This document shows, one piece after another, positions 1-11,824 of a stretch of DNA of 64,000 nucleotides. The position numbers were made by a program, and so were the translations under genes. The DNA is from an uncultured Pseudomonas sp. (GTDB taxonomy: Bacteria; Pseudomonadota; Gammaproteobacteria; Pseudomonadales; Pseudomonadaceae). The notes beneath the pieces were generated by a model. It had not been told where the DNA came from, made no database searches, and saw nothing but the letters and a program-made list of their open reading frames with translations. The stretch is from positions 310,001 through 374,000 of the forward strand of contig NZ_CAJYDW010000019.1 of the NCBI RefSeq assembly GCF_913774235.1, in the 5' to 3' direction. Within the stretch, counting starts at the first letter, position 1. Each line of letters starts with the position of its first letter.

Positions 1-379
1 CTCGACAAAACGGTTAGCGCCTGACGCGCCTGTTTGCCCAGTGGGCCAACCGCAGTGAGGGCACGAGTGCCCGCTGTCGATCCGACAGCGACCTGAGAGT
101 ACGGTCTCGCCTGCGCTCCGACGCTTTGCCAGCGCCCCTGTTAAAAATATCAATCAGCGGAGTTACCACACTGGAGTCAATCCGAAAGGCAGGCCAAAGT
201 CAACTGGGGTCGAGCTTGCCCGCCGGTGGTGCGCGAGCGCCTGTTTTTGGCGCATTCCCCGGCCATAAATGAGCCGCTTCAGAGCTCGTCTGTGCAGAAT
301 CTCGAAAGTTTTTGCCGGTGGTTGTGAAAAAAAACGAACAAGACTAGGCTCGGATGATCCCAGATCGCCCCGGTGTCCC
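1..379. other. Leading intergenic stretch, no gene seen
   Basis: I find no convincing coding sequence here. The long reading frame running into spuA from 269 has no family-like residues before the ATG at 380. An AT-rich patch lies near 141-160 and an A-tract at 327-334. The stretch presumably holds the spuA promoter and the edge of an upstream neighbour outside the window. Confidence 0.6.
322..350 (+). promoter_or_regulatory. Possible sigma-70 promoter for spuA
   Basis: TTGTGA at 322-327 and TAGGCT at 345-350 are separated by 17 bases and lie 30 bases before the spuA ATG. The -35 matches 4 of 6 consensus bases and the -10 only 3 of 6, so this is a weak call. Confidence 0.25.
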
Positions 380-1129
380 ATGTCCACGCTGCCGCTCATA
401 GGTGTCACAGCCTGTACCAAGCAACTTGGCCTGCATCCCTTCCACATCGCCGGCGACAAGTACCTGCGCGCGGTGGTGGAGGGTGCCGGGGGCATGCCGC
501 TGGTGATCCCGGCCCTGGCCGATCTCATCGCTACCCAGGCGCTGGTGGAGCGGCTCGATGGGCTGTTGTTCACCGGTTCGCCCTCCAATGTCGAACCCCA
601 CCACTACCAGGGTACGCCCAGCGAACCCGGTACCCTCCACGACGCCGCCCGGGATGCCGTGACCCTGCCGCTGCTGCGCGCCGCCGTGGCCGCGGGCGTG
701 CCGGTGCTGGGCATCTGCCGTGGCTTCCAGGAGATGAACGTGGCCTTCGGCGGCAGCCTGCACCAGAAAGTCCACGAGGCCGGTCCGTTCATGGATCACC
801 GCGAGCGGGGCGAGACGCTGGAAGAGCACTATGGCCTGCACCATCCGGTCGAGGTCCAGCCGGGTGGGGTATTCGAGGACCTGGACCTGCCGGCGAGTTT
901 CGAGGTGAATTCCATCCATGGCCAGGGCATCGACCGGCTCGCCCCTGGACTGCGCGCCGAGGCGCTGGCCCCCGATGGCCTGATCGAAGCCGTTTCTGTG
1001 AAGGACGCCCGTGCCTTCGCCTGCGGTGTGCAGTGGCACCCGGAATGGCAGGTGCGCAGCCATCCCGTGTACCTTGCCCTGTTCAAGGCGTTCGGCACCG
1101 CTTGCCAGGAGCGCGCTGCCGGTCGTTGA
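380..1129 (+). CDS. spuA: Gamma-glutamyl-GABA hydrolase (class I glutamine amidotransferase-like)
   Basis: This 249-residue protein belongs to the PuuD/SpuA peptidase C26 family, which hydrolyses gamma-glutamyl-GABA to glutamate and GABA late in the gamma-glutamylated putrescine pathway. The nucleophile elbow GICRGFQE carries the catalytic Cys near residue 113, and the C-terminal QWHPEW supplies the catalytic His. I start it at the ATG at 380 (MSTLPLIGVT), because the upstream 37 codons of the open frame look non-coding. It heads an eight-gene same-strand cluster with the order of P. aeruginosa spuABCDEFGH, so it is probably cytoplasmic and co-expressed with spuB and spuC. Confidence 0.9.
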   Translation: MSTLPLIGVTACTKQLGLHPFHIAGDKYLRAVVEGAGGMPLVIPALADLIATQALVERLDGLLFTGSPSNVEPHHYQGTPSEPGTLHDAARDAVTLPLLRAAVAAGVPVLGICRGFQEMNVAFGGSLHQKVHEAGPFMDHRERGETLEEHYGLHHPVEVQPGGVFEDLDLPASFEVNSIHGQGIDRLAPGLRAEALAPDGLIEAVSVKDARAFACGVQWHPEWQVRSHPVYLALFKAFGTACQERAAGR

Positions 1130-1161
1130 CTGTCTATCCCGCTCGAACCTTCGAGGTCTTT

Positions 1162-2520
1162 ATGAGCACCCCCCTTGACCGGCTGACCGCCTGGTTGAAA
1201 GAACGCAAGATCACCGAAGTGGAATGTCTGGTCGCCGACCTGACCGGCATCGCCCGCGGCAAGATTTCACCCACCGCCAAGTTCCTCAACGAAAAGGGCA
1301 TGCGCCTGCCGGAGAGCGTGCTCCTGCAGAGCGTGACCGGCGACTACGTCGACGACGACATCTACTACGAGTTGCTCGACCCGGCCGACATCGACATGCA
1401 CTGCCGACCGGATGACCGGGCGATCTTCCTGGTGCCCTGGGCGCTGGAGCCTACCGCCCTGGTGATCCACGACACCTATGACAAGCGCGGCATCCCCATC
1501 GAACTGTCGCCGCGCAACCTGCTCAAGAAGGTGCTCAAGCTCTACGCCGAACGTGGCTGGCAGCCCATCGTCGCGCCGGAGATGGAGTTCTACCTGACCA
1601 AGCGCAGCGACGATCCCGACTATCCGCTGCAACCCCCGGTGGGTCGTTCCGGCCGCCAGGAGACCGGGCGCCAGTCTTTTTCCATCGACGCCGCCAACGA
1701 ATTCGATCCGCTGTTCGAGGACATGTACGACTGGTGTGAAGCCCAGGAGCTGGATCTGGATACCCTGATCCATGAAGAAGGTACCGCCCAGATGGAGATC
1801 AACTTCCGTCATGGCGATCCGCTGCACCTGGCCGACCAGATCTTCGTCTTCAAGCGCACCCTGCGCGAGGCGGCCCTCAAGCACAATGTCACCGCCACCT
1901 TCATGGCCAAGCCCATGACAGGCGAGCCGGGCAGCGCCATGCACCTGCACCAGAGCGTGGTGGATCCCAAGACCGGTAAGACGGTCTTCTCCAACCCCGA
2001 CGGCAGCATGAGCGAGCTGTTCCTGCACCATATCGGCGGACTGCAGAAGTACATCCCCGAGGCGTTGCCGCTGTTCGCGCCCAACGTCAATTCCTTCCGC
2101 CGCTTCCTGCCCGATACTTCGGCGCCGGTGAACGTGGAGTGGGGCGAGGAGAACCGCACCGTCGGCCTGCGGGTACCGGAATCCGATCCGCAGAATCGCC
2201 GGGTGGAGAACCGCCTGGCCGGAGCCGACGCCAATCCCTACCTGGCCCTCGCTGCTAGTCTGCTTTGCGGCTATCTGGGCATGGTGGAGGGCGTGGAGCC
2301 GAGCGCACCGGTGCAGGGGCGCGGCTACGAGCGTCGCAACTTGCGCCTGCCGCTGACCCTGGAGGCGGCGTTGGAGCGCATGGAACAGTCGGCGACCCTG
2401 GAACGCTACCTGGGCAATCGCTTCACCCGTGGCTACGTCGCGGTGAAGCGCGCCGAGCACGAGAACTACAAGCGCGTGATCAGTTCGTGGGAGCGGGAAT
2501 TCCTGCTGCTGAGCGTCTGA
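1162..2520 (+). CDS. spuB: Gamma-glutamylputrescine synthetase (glutamine synthetase family)
   Basis: This 452-residue protein is a glutamine-synthetase-fold ligase. In the SpuB/PuuA subfamily it joins glutamate to putrescine or related polyamines using ATP. The N-terminal beta-Grasp part is followed by the catalytic domain, with MEFY (metal-binding Glu), HLHQS and the C-terminal NRTVGLRVP and [12 protein letters not shown] signatures. The open frame extends upstream through spuA, but the ATG at 1162 (MSTPLDRL) begins the recognisable protein. It sits 32 bases after spuA and 22 bases before spuC. Context supports polyamine breakdown rather than ammonia assimilation. The exact amine preference is not visible. 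Confidence 0.88.
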   Translation: MSTPLDRLTAWLKERKITEVECLVADLTGIARGKISPTAKFLNEKGMRLPESVLLQSVTGDYVDDDIYYELLDPADIDMHCRPDDRAIFLVPWALEPTALVIHDTYDKRGIPIELSPRNLLKKVLKLYAERGWQPIVAPEMEFYLTKRSDDPDYPLQPPVGRSGRQETGRQSFSIDAANEFDPLFEDMYDWCEAQELDLDTLIHEEGTAQMEINFRHGDPLHLADQIFVFKRTLREAALKHNVTATFMAKPMTGEPGSAMHLHQSVVDPKTGKTVFSNPDGSMSELFLHHIGGLQKYIPEALPLFAPNVNSFRRFLPDTSAPVNVEWGEENRTVGLRVPESDPQNRRVENRLAGADANPYLALAASLLCGYLGMVEGVEPSAPVQGRGYERRNLRLPLTLEAALERMEQSATLERYLGNRFTRGYVAVKRAEHENYKRVISSWEREFLLLSV

Positions 2521-2542
2521 GCGCGATCCGAGGAGAGGCTTC

Positions 2543-3901
2543 GTGAACAGCTACACCACCGCCCATTGGCAGGACCTGAGTCGCCGGCATCTGCTGGCGC
2601 CCTTCACCGACTACCGCCAGCTCAACGAAAAGGGCGCGCGCATCATCACCAAGGCCGAGGGCGTGCACCTTTGGGACAGCGATGGCCAGCGCATCCTCGA
2701 CGGCATGGCCGGGCTGTGGTGCGTCAACGTCGGCTACGGGCGGGAGGAGCTGGTCGAGGCGGCCAGCCGCCAGATGCGCGAATTGCCCTACTACAACCTG
2801 TTCTTCCAGACCGCCCATCCGCCGGTGCTGGAGCTGGCCAAGACCATCGCCGAGCTGGCGCCGGAGGGCATGAACCATGTCTTCTTCACCGGTTCGGGGT
2901 CGGAAGCCAACGACACCGTGCTGCGCCTGGTGCGCCACTACTGGGCGATCAAGGGTCAGCCGGAGAAGCGAGTGGTCATCGGCCGCTGGAACGGCTACCA
3001 CGGCTCGACCATGGCTGGCGCCAGCCTTGGCGGCATGGCGGCCATGCATGAGCAGGGCGGTCTGTTGCCCGACATCGTCCACATTCCGCAGCCCTACTGG
3101 TTCGGCGAAGGCGGCGAGAAGAGTCCAGAAGAATTCGGCATCTGGGCGGCCGATCAGCTGGAGCAGAAGATCCTCGAAGTCGGTGAAGAACGCGTCGCCG
3201 CCTTCATCGCCGAGCCGATCCAGGGCGCCGGTGGCGTGGTCATCCCGCCGGAAAGCTACTGGCCGCGGGTGCGCGAGATCCTTGCCAAGTACGACATTCT
3301 CTTCATCGCCGACGAGGTCATCTGCGGTTTCGGCCGTACCGGCGAATGGTTCGGCAGCCAATACTACGGCAATGCCCCAGACCTGATGCCCATCGCCAAG
3401 GGGCTCACGTCCGGCTACGTGCCCATGGGCGGGGTTATCGTGCGCGACGAAGTGGTCAAGGTGCTGGACGAGGGCGGCGAGTTCTATCACGGCTTCACCT
3501 ATTCCGGGCATCCGGTGGCGGCGGCCGTAGCGTTGGAGAACATCCGCCTCCTGCGCGACGAGGGCATCGTCGAGCGGGTGCGCAGCAGCACGGCACCCTA
3601 TTTGCAGAAACGCTGGGCGGAGCTGGCGGATCATCCCCTGGTGGGCGAGACCCGTGGCGTCGGCATGCTCGCCGCGCTGGAACTGGTGCGCGACAAGCGG
3701 ACGCGGACTCGCTACGAGGGCGGGGCAGGCATGCTCTGCCGCGAGCACTGTTTCCGCAATGGCCTGGTGATGCGGGCGGTGGGCGATACCATGATCATCG
3801 CACCACCCCTGGTCATCACCCACGAGTCCATCGACGAGCTGGTCACCCTGGCTCGCCGGAGCCTCGATCAGACCCATGCGGTACTGCGTGACCGTGGCTA
3901 A
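2543..3901 (+). CDS. spuC: Putrescine/polyamine:pyruvate aminotransferase, class III PLP
   Basis: This 452-residue class III aminotransferase transfers an amino group from putrescine, cadaverine or spermidine to pyruvate. The class signature is clear: [10 protein letters not shown] in the N-terminal half, [13 protein letters not shown] around residues 255-268, and the PLP lysine in IAKGLTSGY at about residue 286. The start is a GTG at 2543 preceded by a strong AGGAGAGG at 2531-2538. It lies between spuB and the putrescine-binding protein gene spuD, which matches the spu order and supports a substrate of polyamine type. Confidence 0.9.
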   Translation: MNSYTTAHWQDLSRRHLLAPFTDYRQLNEKGARIITKAEGVHLWDSDGQRILDGMAGLWCVNVGYGREELVEAASRQMRELPYYNLFFQTAHPPVLELAKTIAELAPEGMNHVFFTGSGSEANDTVLRLVRHYWAIKGQPEKRVVIGRWNGYHGSTMAGASLGGMAAMHEQGGLLPDIVHIPQPYWFGEGGEKSPEEFGIWAADQLEQKILEVGEERVAAFIAEPIQGAGGVVIPPESYWPRVREILAKYDILFIADEVICGFGRTGEWFGSQYYGNAPDLMPIAKGLTSGYVPMGGVIVRDEVVKVLDEGGEFYHGFTYSGHPVAAAVALENIRLLRDEGIVERVRSSTAPYLQKRWAELADHPLVGETRGVGMLAALELVRDKRTRTRYEGGAGMLCREHCFRNGLVMRAVGDTMIIAPPLVITHESIDELVTLARRSLDQTHAVLRDRG

Positions 3902-3989
3902 TGGCCGCAAGGCTTGAGCCGAGCGGCGGACCTTGCCAGACTGCGCGCGGGCGCTGGCCGCGCACCAAGAAAAACAGACCAAACGATGA

Positions 3990-5105
<1,116 letters not shown>

Positions 5106-5128
5106 TGTCTTCCGCCTCGCGCGGATGA

Positions 5129-6313
<1,185 letters not shown>

Positions 6314-6325
6314 TCAACGCTAAGC

Positions 6326-6344
6326 GGACCGGCCGGGCCGGTCC
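6326..6344 (+). terminator. Hairpin between spuE and spuF
   Basis: GGACCGGC (6326-6333) and GCCGGTCC (6337-6344) form a perfect 8-bp stem with the loop CGG, followed only by a short mixed CCTCGATTTTCC tract. It is probably an attenuating or mRNA-protecting stem within the operon, separating abundant binding-protein mRNA from the transporter mRNA. Confidence 0.45.
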
Positions 6345-6368
6345 CTCGATTTTCCTGGGGAGATGTAC

Positions 6369-7523
6369 ATGGCGACCGCCACCAGTGCCTTCAAGAAAGC
6401 CGCCACCGGCGACCAGAAAGCCAAGGAAGTCCTGGTCAAGATCGACCGGGTCACCAAGAAGTTCGATGAAACCGTCGCTGTCGACGACGTCTCCCTGACC
6501 ATCAACAAGGGCGAGATCTTCGCCCTGCTCGGCGGCTCGGGTTCGGGCAAGTCGACCCTGCTGCGCATGCTGGCGGGCTTCGAGCGGCCGAGCGAAGGAC
6601 GCATCTTCCTCGATGGCGTGGACATCACCGACATGCCGCCCTACGAGCGGCCGATCAATATGATGTTCCAGTCCTATGCGCTGTTCCCGCACATGAGCGT
6701 GGAGCAGAACATCGCCTTCGGCCTCAAGCAGGACAAGCTGCCCAAGGCCGAGATCGACGCCCGCGTGGCCGAGATGCTCAAGCTGGTGCACATGACCCAG
6801 TACGCCAAGCGCAAGCCGCACCAGCTCTCCGGTGGCCAGCGCCAGCGGGTAGCCCTGGCGCGCTCCCTGGCCAAGCGGCCCAAGCTGTTGCTGCTCGACG
6901 AGCCCATGGGCGCCCTGGACAAGAAGCTGCGCTCGCAGATGCAGCTGGAGTTGGTGGAGATCATTGAGCGCGTGGGCGTGACCTGCGTGATGGTAACCCA
7001 CGACCAGGAAGAGGCCATGACCATGGCCGAGCGCATCGCCATCATGCACCTGGGCTGGATCGCCCAGGTGGGCAGCCCCATGGACATCTACGAAACCCCG
7101 GCGAGCCGGCTGGTCTGCGAGTTCATCGGCAGCGTCAATATCTTCGATGGCGAGCTGACCGACGACGGCGCCGACCACGCCATCATCCGGAGTCCGCAAC
7201 TGGAGCGCCCGATCTACATCGGTCACGGCATCAGCACCCGCGCCCAGGAAAAGCAGATCACCTTCGCGGTGCGGCCCGAAAAGCTGCTGATGGGCACCAG
7301 CCTGCCGGCGGATCATGAACATCCGGATTACAACTGGTGCAGCGGCACCGTGCATGACATCGCCTACCTGGGCGGCCATTCGGTGTACTACGTCAAGCTG
7401 GTTACCGGGCCTATCGTCCAATGCTTCATCGCCAACGCCGAGCGCCTCGGCAAGCGGCCCACCTGGGACGATCCCGTGGTGGTGTACTGGGAAGACGACA
7501 GCGGCGTGGTACTGCAAGCATGA
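6369..7523 (+). CDS. spuF: Polyamine ABC transporter ATP-binding protein
   Basis: This 384-residue PotA/PotG-type ATPase powers polyamine import. Walker A GGSGSGKST is at residues 55-63, the ABC signature is LSGGQRQRVALARSLA, Walker B is LLLLDEPMGALD and the switch His follows in MVTHDQEEAMTMAE. The C-terminal third is the TOBE-type regulatory domain (FAVRPEKLLMG). Two ATGs lie at 6363 and 6369. I choose 6369 (MATATSAF) because the GGGGAG at 6357-6362 is then correctly spaced. It overlaps spuG by ATGA, indicating translational coupling. Confidence 0.9.
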   Translation: MATATSAFKKAATGDQKAKEVLVKIDRVTKKFDETVAVDDVSLTINKGEIFALLGGSGSGKSTLLRMLAGFERPSEGRIFLDGVDITDMPPYERPINMMFQSYALFPHMSVEQNIAFGLKQDKLPKAEIDARVAEMLKLVHMTQYAKRKPHQLSGGQRQRVALARSLAKRPKLLLLDEPMGALDKKLRSQMQLELVEIIERVGVTCVMVTHDQEEAMTMAERIAIMHLGWIAQVGSPMDIYETPASRLVCEFIGSVNIFDGELTDDGADHAIIRSPQLERPIYIGHGISTRAQEKQITFAVRPEKLLMGTSLPADHEHPDYNWCSGTVHDIAYLGGHSVYYVKLVTGPIVQCFIANAERLGKRPTWDDPVVVYWEDDSGVVLQA

Positions 7524-8428
7524 CCAGACCTCCCTTGCTCAAGCGCCTGCTGGATGGCCGCCGCCTGACCATCGGCGTGCCCTTCGTCTGGCTGTTACTG
7601 TTCTTCCTGCTGCCGTTCCTGATCGTGCTGAAGATCAGCTTCTCGCTGGCGGACGTGGCCATCCCGCCCTATACCGAGCTGTTCAGCTACGCCGACCAGC
7701 AACTGGATATCGCGCTCAACTTCGGCAACTACCTGATGTTCGCCGGCGATCCGCTGTATCTGGACGCCTACCTCGGCTCGCTGAAGATGGCCGGCATCAG
7801 CACCCTGATCTGCCTGGTGGTGGGCTACCCGATGGCCTATGCCATCGCCCGTGCCAGCCGCGAGAAGCAGACGGTCCTGCTGCTGCTGATCATGATGCCG
7901 ACCTGGACCGCCATCCTCATCCGCGTCTACGCCTGGATGGGGCTGCTTTCCACCAACGGCCTGATCAACAGCTTCCTGATGAGTCTCGGGATCATCAGCA
8001 ATCCGCTGCAGATGCTCAACACCAACTTCGCGGTGTACCTGGGCATCGTCTATTCCTACCTGCCGTTCATGATCCTGCCGCTGTTCGCCAACTTGGTGAA
8101 GCACGACCTGACCCTGCTGGAAGCGGCGGGGGACCTCGGTGCCAGCCGTTTCACCAGCTTCTGGAAGATCACCGTGCCGCTGTCGAAGAACGGCATCATC
8201 GCCGGCTGCATGCTGGTGTTCATCCCGGCGGTGGGCGAATTCGTCATTCCCGAACTGCTCGGTGGCCCGGAGACCCTGATGATCGGCCGCGTGCTCTGGC
8301 AGGAATTCTTCAACAACCGCGACTGGCCGGTGGCCTCGGCCCTGGCGGTGGTGATGCTGCTGATCCTCATCGTGCCCATCGTGCTGTTCAACAAAAACCA
8401 GGCTAAAGAACTGGAGGGCAAACTATGA
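7520..8428 (+). CDS. spuG: Polyamine ABC transporter permease (PotB/PotH type)
   Basis: This 302-residue inner-membrane permease has six predicted hydrophobic segments, the first near residues 15-38 (FVWLLLFFLLPFLIVLK). The cytoplasmic EAA loop EAAGDLGASRFTSFWKITVP contacts the SpuF ATPase. The ATG at 7520 overlaps the spuF stop as ATGA. The open frame continues upstream inside spuF, but that part is a shadow. It pairs with SpuH to form the heterodimeric channel. Confidence 0.9.
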   Translation: MTRPPLLKRLLDGRRLTIGVPFVWLLLFFLLPFLIVLKISFSLADVAIPPYTELFSYADQQLDIALNFGNYLMFAGDPLYLDAYLGSLKMAGISTLICLVVGYPMAYAIARASREKQTVLLLLIMMPTWTAILIRVYAWMGLLSTNGLINSFLMSLGIISNPLQMLNTNFAVYLGIVYSYLPFMILPLFANLVKHDLTLLEAAGDLGASRFTSFWKITVPLSKNGIIAGCMLVFIPAVGEFVIPELLGGPETLMIGRVLWQEFFNNRDWPVASALAVVMLLILIVPIVLFNKNQAKELEGKL

Positions 8429-9321
8429 GAGGCCTCAAGTTCACCAACCTGATGCTGGTGCTGGGACTGCTGTTCATCTACCTGCCGATGGTCATCCTGG
8501 TCATCTACTCCTTCAACGAGTCGCGCCTGGTGACCGTCTGGGGCGGCTGGTCGGTGAAGTGGTACGTCGGCCTGCTGGACAACAATCAGCTGATGAGCGC
8601 GGTGTTCCGCTCCCTGGAGATCGCCTTCTACACGGCCATCTCCTCGGTGATCCTCGGTACCCTGGCGGCCTTCGTGCTGACCCGCATCCCGCGCTTCCGC
8701 GGCCGTACCCTGTTCGGCGGCATGGTCACGGCGCCGCTGGTCATGCCCGAGGTCATCACCGGCCTGTCGCTGCTGCTGTTGTTCGTCTCCATGGCGCAAC
8801 TGATCGGCTGGCCCCAGGACCGAGGCGTGGTGACCATCTGGATCGCCCACACCAGCTTCTGCGCCTCCTATGTGGCGGTGGTGGTGTCCTCGCGCCTGCG
8901 CGAGCTGGACCTCTCTATCGAGGAAGCGGCCATGGACCTGGGCGCCCGGCCCTGGAAGGTGTTCCTGCTGATCACCATCCCCATGATCGCGCCCTCGCTG
9001 GCGGCGGGCGGCATGATGTCCTTCGCCCTGTCGCTGGATGATCTGGTGCTGGCGAGCTTCGTCTCCGGCCCCGGCTCGACCACCCTGCCGATGGAGGTGT
9101 TCTCCGCCGTGCGCCTGGGCGTGAAGCCGGAGATCAACGCCATCGCCAGCCTCATCCTGCTGGCGGTCTCGCTGTTCACCTTCCTGGCCTGGTACTTCAC
9201 CCGCCGCGCCGAGAAGAAGCGTATCCAGGGGCTGCAGGAAGCCATGGATGCCACGACCTCCGAGATCACCCAGCGCGAACGCGAAACGACGACCCTCACA
9301 GCCCCGCCGGCCAACAGCTGA
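8425..9321 (+). CDS. spuH: Polyamine ABC transporter permease (PotC/PotI type)
   Basis: This 298-residue second permease has six hydrophobic segments, starting with LMLVLGLLFIYLPMVILVIY near residue 10. Its EAA loop reads EEAAMDLGARPWKVFLLITIP. It overlaps spuG by ATGA at 8425-8428. The C terminus after the last membrane segment is a hydrophilic, Thr-rich tail of about 35 residues, a little longer than strictly needed. It is the last gene of the spu cluster; repeats rather than a clear terminator follow. Confidence 0.9.
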   Translation: MRGLKFTNLMLVLGLLFIYLPMVILVIYSFNESRLVTVWGGWSVKWYVGLLDNNQLMSAVFRSLEIAFYTAISSVILGTLAAFVLTRIPRFRGRTLFGGMVTAPLVMPEVITGLSLLLLFVSMAQLIGWPQDRGVVTIWIAHTSFCASYVAVVVSSRLRELDLSIEEAAMDLGARPWKVFLLITIPMIAPSLAAGGMMSFALSLDDLVLASFVSGPGSTTLPMEVFSAVRLGVKPEINAIASLILLAVSLFTFLAWYFTRRAEKKRIQGLQEAMDATTSEITQRERETTTLTAPPANS

Positions 9322-9326
9322 GTTGT

Positions 9327-9381
9327 GCTTCGTTTCCTCTCCCGCCGGGAGAGGGTCAGGGTGCGGGCCGCTGTTTGCCAA
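9327..9381 (+). repeat. REP-like palindromic repeat, copy 1
   Basis: CCTCTCCC (9336-9343) and GGGAGAGG (9347-9354) form a hairpin with loop GCC, followed by GTCAGGGTGCGGG. This is the style of the REP-like repeats widespread between Pseudomonas genes. A second copy in the same orientation starts at 9457 and shares the flanking CTTCGT and TGTTTGC. Confidence 0.7.
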
Positions 9382-9456
9382 CCGGCCATGCACTGCGAGG
9401 ATGTGAGCACGGGAAACGGCGACCCCTCGGGCGCCGCCGGCTGGCAGCTAGGTGAC

Positions 9457-9510
9457 GCTTCGTCCCTCTCCCTGTGGGAGAGGGTTAGGGTGAGGGCGGT
9501 TGTTTGCTAA
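9457..9510 (+). repeat. REP-like palindromic repeat, copy 2
   Basis: CCCTCTCCC (9464-9472) and GGGAGAGGG (9476-9484) form a hairpin with loop TGT, followed by TTAGGGTGAGGG. It is a direct repeat of the copy at 9327-9381 about 130 bases upstream. Its right edge runs into the thyA promoter region, where TAAAAT at 9508-9513 could serve as a -10. Confidence 0.7.
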
Positions 9511-9542
9511 AATTCGAAGCACTGCAACGATAAGCGGCCCCC

Positions 9543-10337
9543 ATGAAACAGTACCTCGACCTGATGCGCCATGTGCGCGACCACGGCACCTTCAAGAGCG
9601 ACCGCACCGGCACCGGCACCTATAGCGTGTTCGGCTACCAGATGAGATTCGATCTGGCCGATGGCTTCCCCCTGGTCACCACCAAGAAGTGCCACCTCAG
9701 ATCCATCATCCACGAACTGCTGTGGTTCCTGCAGGGCGATACCAACATTCGCTACCTGAAGGACAACGGCGTCTCCATCTGGGACGAATGGGCCGACGAG
9801 AACGGCGAGCTTGGACCGGTCTACGGCTACCAGTGGCGCAGCTGGCCAGCACCGGACGGTCGCCACATCGACCAGATCGCCGGAGTGGTGGACATGATCC
9901 GCGCCAAGCCCGATTCACGCCGGCTGATCGTCTCGGCCTGGAATCCGGCGCTGGTGGATGAGATGGCCCTGCCGCCGTGCCATGCGCTGTTCCAGTTCTA
10001 CGTGGCCGACGGTCGCCTGAGTTGCCAGCTGTATCAGAGGTCCGCCGACATCTTCCTTGGCGTGCCCTTCAACATCGCCAGCTATGCGCTGCTGACCCTG
10101 ATGGTGGCCCAGGTCACCGGCCTGCAACCGGGTGAATTCATCTGGACCGGCGGCGACTGCCATCTCTACGCCAACCACCTGGAGCAGGCTGATCTGCAGC
10201 TGACTCGCGACCCCCTGCCGCTGCCGACCATGCAGCTCAATCCGGCGGTGCAGGATCTGTTCGCCTTTCGCTTCGAAGACTTCGAGCTGCAGGGCTACCA
10301 GGCCCATCCGCACATCAAGGCGCCAGTCGCCATCTGA
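9543..10337 (+). CDS. thyA: Thymidylate synthase
   Basis: This 264-residue enzyme makes dTMP from dUMP using methylene-tetrahydrofolate; the length equals the E. coli enzyme. The catalytic Cys146 lies in [12 protein letters not shown], and the dUMP-binding [12 protein letters not shown] and folate-site segments follow. The C terminus IKAPVAI is intact, as required for closure of the active site. The ATG at 9543 has only a weak upstream purine stretch (GATAAG). It is transcribed toward gntK, with only 18 bases between the converging stop codons. Confidence 0.97.
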   Translation: MKQYLDLMRHVRDHGTFKSDRTGTGTYSVFGYQMRFDLADGFPLVTTKKCHLRSIIHELLWFLQGDTNIRYLKDNGVSIWDEWADENGELGPVYGYQWRSWPAPDGRHIDQIAGVVDMIRAKPDSRRLIVSAWNPALVDEMALPPCHALFQFYVADGRLSCQLYQRSADIFLGVPFNIASYALLTLMVAQVTGLQPGEFIWTGGDCHLYANHLEQADLQLTRDPLPLPTMQLNPAVQDLFAFRFEDFELQGYQAHPHIKAPVAI

Positions 10338-10355
10338 GTCTGCGGCCGGATCGCT

Positions 10356-10850
10356 TCAGGCGGTCCGGTCGTGTGCCAGCACTTCATCCACCAGCTGTTC
10401 CGGCGGCTTGCGCACGTCCAGTACCTGGGCATCCAGGTTTCCAGGCGCTTCCAGGGTGTCGAGCTGACTCTGCAGCAGCTTGGGGTCGAAGAAGTGGCCA
10501 CGGCGCTTGCCGATGCGCTCGGCCAGCAGTTCCGGCGAGCCCTTGAGGAACAGCAGGCGAACACCTGCGAGCCCGTCCAGCAGCCGATCGCGATAGACCT
10601 GCTTGAGTGCCGAGCAGGCGAACACCCGTGTCGTGCCCTCGGCCTGGGCCTGCTGCATGGCGGCGTGGATGGCGTCCAGCCAGGGCCAGCGATCTTCATC
10701 GGTGAGGGCGATGCCCTGGGCCATCTTGTCCTTGTTGGCCTGGCTGTGGAAGGTGTCGGCGTCGTCGAAACGACAGCCCAGTCGGCTGGCGAGCAATTCG
10801 CCCAGGGTGGTCTTGCCACTGCCCGAGACGCCCATTATCAGGTAGATCAT
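10356..10850 (-). CDS. gntK: Gluconokinase (carbohydrate kinase, thermoresistant type)
   Basis: This 164-residue P-loop kinase phosphorylates gluconate to 6-phosphogluconate. The Walker A is MGVSGSGKTT at the N terminus, followed by the family motifs DADTFHSQANKDKMAQG, LTDEDRWPWL, CSALKQVYRD and GHFFDPKLLQSQ. I prefer the ATG at 10850 (MIYLIMG) over the GTG at 10859, since a GGAG lies eight bases before the ATG. It stands alone, convergent with thyA and upstream of a same-strand exporter gene. No gluconate permease or GntR regulator is adjacent. Confidence 0.88.
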   Translation of the reverse strand: MIYLIMGVSGSGKTTLGELLASRLGCRFDDADTFHSQANKDKMAQGIALTDEDRWPWLDAIHAAMQQAQAEGTTRVFACSALKQVYRDRLLDGLAGVRLLFLKGSPELLAERIGKRRGHFFDPKLLQSQLDTLEAPGNLDAQVLDVRKPPEQLVDEVLAHDRTA

Positions 10851-10891
10851 CGTCGGCACTCCGCGTGAGGGTTCGCCTCGCTATAGAGTCC

Positions 10892-11755
10892 CTAGAGCGG
10901 CGTTTGCTCCGGCCGCAGACGACTGCTCCAGGTGGCACCGATGGAGGCGGCGATGATGCAGGCCAGTGCGAACCACTGCGGCAGGCCGAGAATCTCGCCG
11001 AGGAACACCCAGCCGGAGAGGGCGCCCAGTGCGGGCTCCAGACTCATCAGGGTGCCGAAGGTGGACGCGGGTAGGCGGGTCAGCGCCACCATTTCCAGGG
11101 CATAGGGAATCGCCGTGGACAGCAGTGCCAGGCCCAGTGCCAGGGGCCAGATGTCGGGTTGCAGCAGATGGGCACCGCTGTGGGCGATGCCGATGGGCAG
11201 GATGACCAGGGCGCCGATGGTGGCACCGAAGGCGACCGTCCCGGTGCCGTGTACCGCGCCCGCCCGCTTGCCCAGCACGATGTAGATCGCCCAGCAGGCC
11301 CCGGCGCCCAGGGCCAGGGCGGTACCCAGGGGATCGAGTGCCGAGGTGTTGTGGCCGAAGGGCAGCAGCACCGCCAGGCCGGCGATCACCAGGGCTATCC
11401 ATAGCAGGTCCAGCCAGCGGCGCAGGGCGCAGATCGCCACCACCAGTGGCCCGACGAACTCCAGGCCCACGGCGATGCCGATCGGCAGGCGTTGCATGGC
11501 CAGGTAGATCGTCAGGTTCATCACGCCCATGGCGACGCCATAGCCCAGCAGGCTGCCCAGGGCCTCGCGGCGAAAGGTGCGCCAGGGCCGCAGCACGGCG
11601 AGTAGCACCAGGGCAGCGAAGATCAGTCGCAGGGTGGTGACGCCCACCGGATCGAGGCGCAGGAACAGCGTCTTGGCCAGGCTGGCACTGGCCTGGATCG
11701 AGGTCATGGCGACCAGCAGGAGGGCGACGGCGAACAGCGGAGAGCGGGCAGACAT
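10892..11755 (-). CDS. rhtA: EamA-family exporter, RhtA (threonine/homoserine) type
   Basis: This 287-residue inner-membrane protein consists of two EamA repeats, about ten hydrophobic helices in all. Motifs such as ASASLAKTLF, VTTLRLIFAALVL and LEFVGPLVVA, and the second-repeat STAIPYALEMVAL and SLEPALGALSGWVFLGE, are typical of the RhtA branch, which exports threonine and homoserine. The substrate here is inferred from family only. I start at the ATG at 11755 (MSARSPLFAV); the open frame extends 13 codons further but adds an unlikely N terminus. Confidence 0.75.
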   Translation of the reverse strand: MSARSPLFAVALLLVAMTSIQASASLAKTLFLRLDPVGVTTLRLIFAALVLLAVLRPWRTFRREALGSLLGYGVAMGVMNLTIYLAMQRLPIGIAVGLEFVGPLVVAICALRRWLDLLWIALVIAGLAVLLPFGHNTSALDPLGTALALGAGACWAIYIVLGKRAGAVHGTGTVAFGATIGALVILPIGIAHSGAHLLQPDIWPLALGLALLSTAIPYALEMVALTRLPASTFGTLMSLEPALGALSGWVFLGEILGLPQWFALACIIAASIGATWSSRLRPEQTPL

Positions 11756-11824
11756 CGGCAGGGCTCGACTAGCGGGCCCGCCAGCATAGGTCATCCTACC
11801 TGTGCCGCAAGTTCAACTGCGACC

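Noticed and set aside
373-1161. Long N-terminal extension of the glutamine synthetase frame
   Set aside because: It overlaps spuA in another frame and is Arg/Pro-rich; the ATG at 1162 gives the family's usual N terminus.
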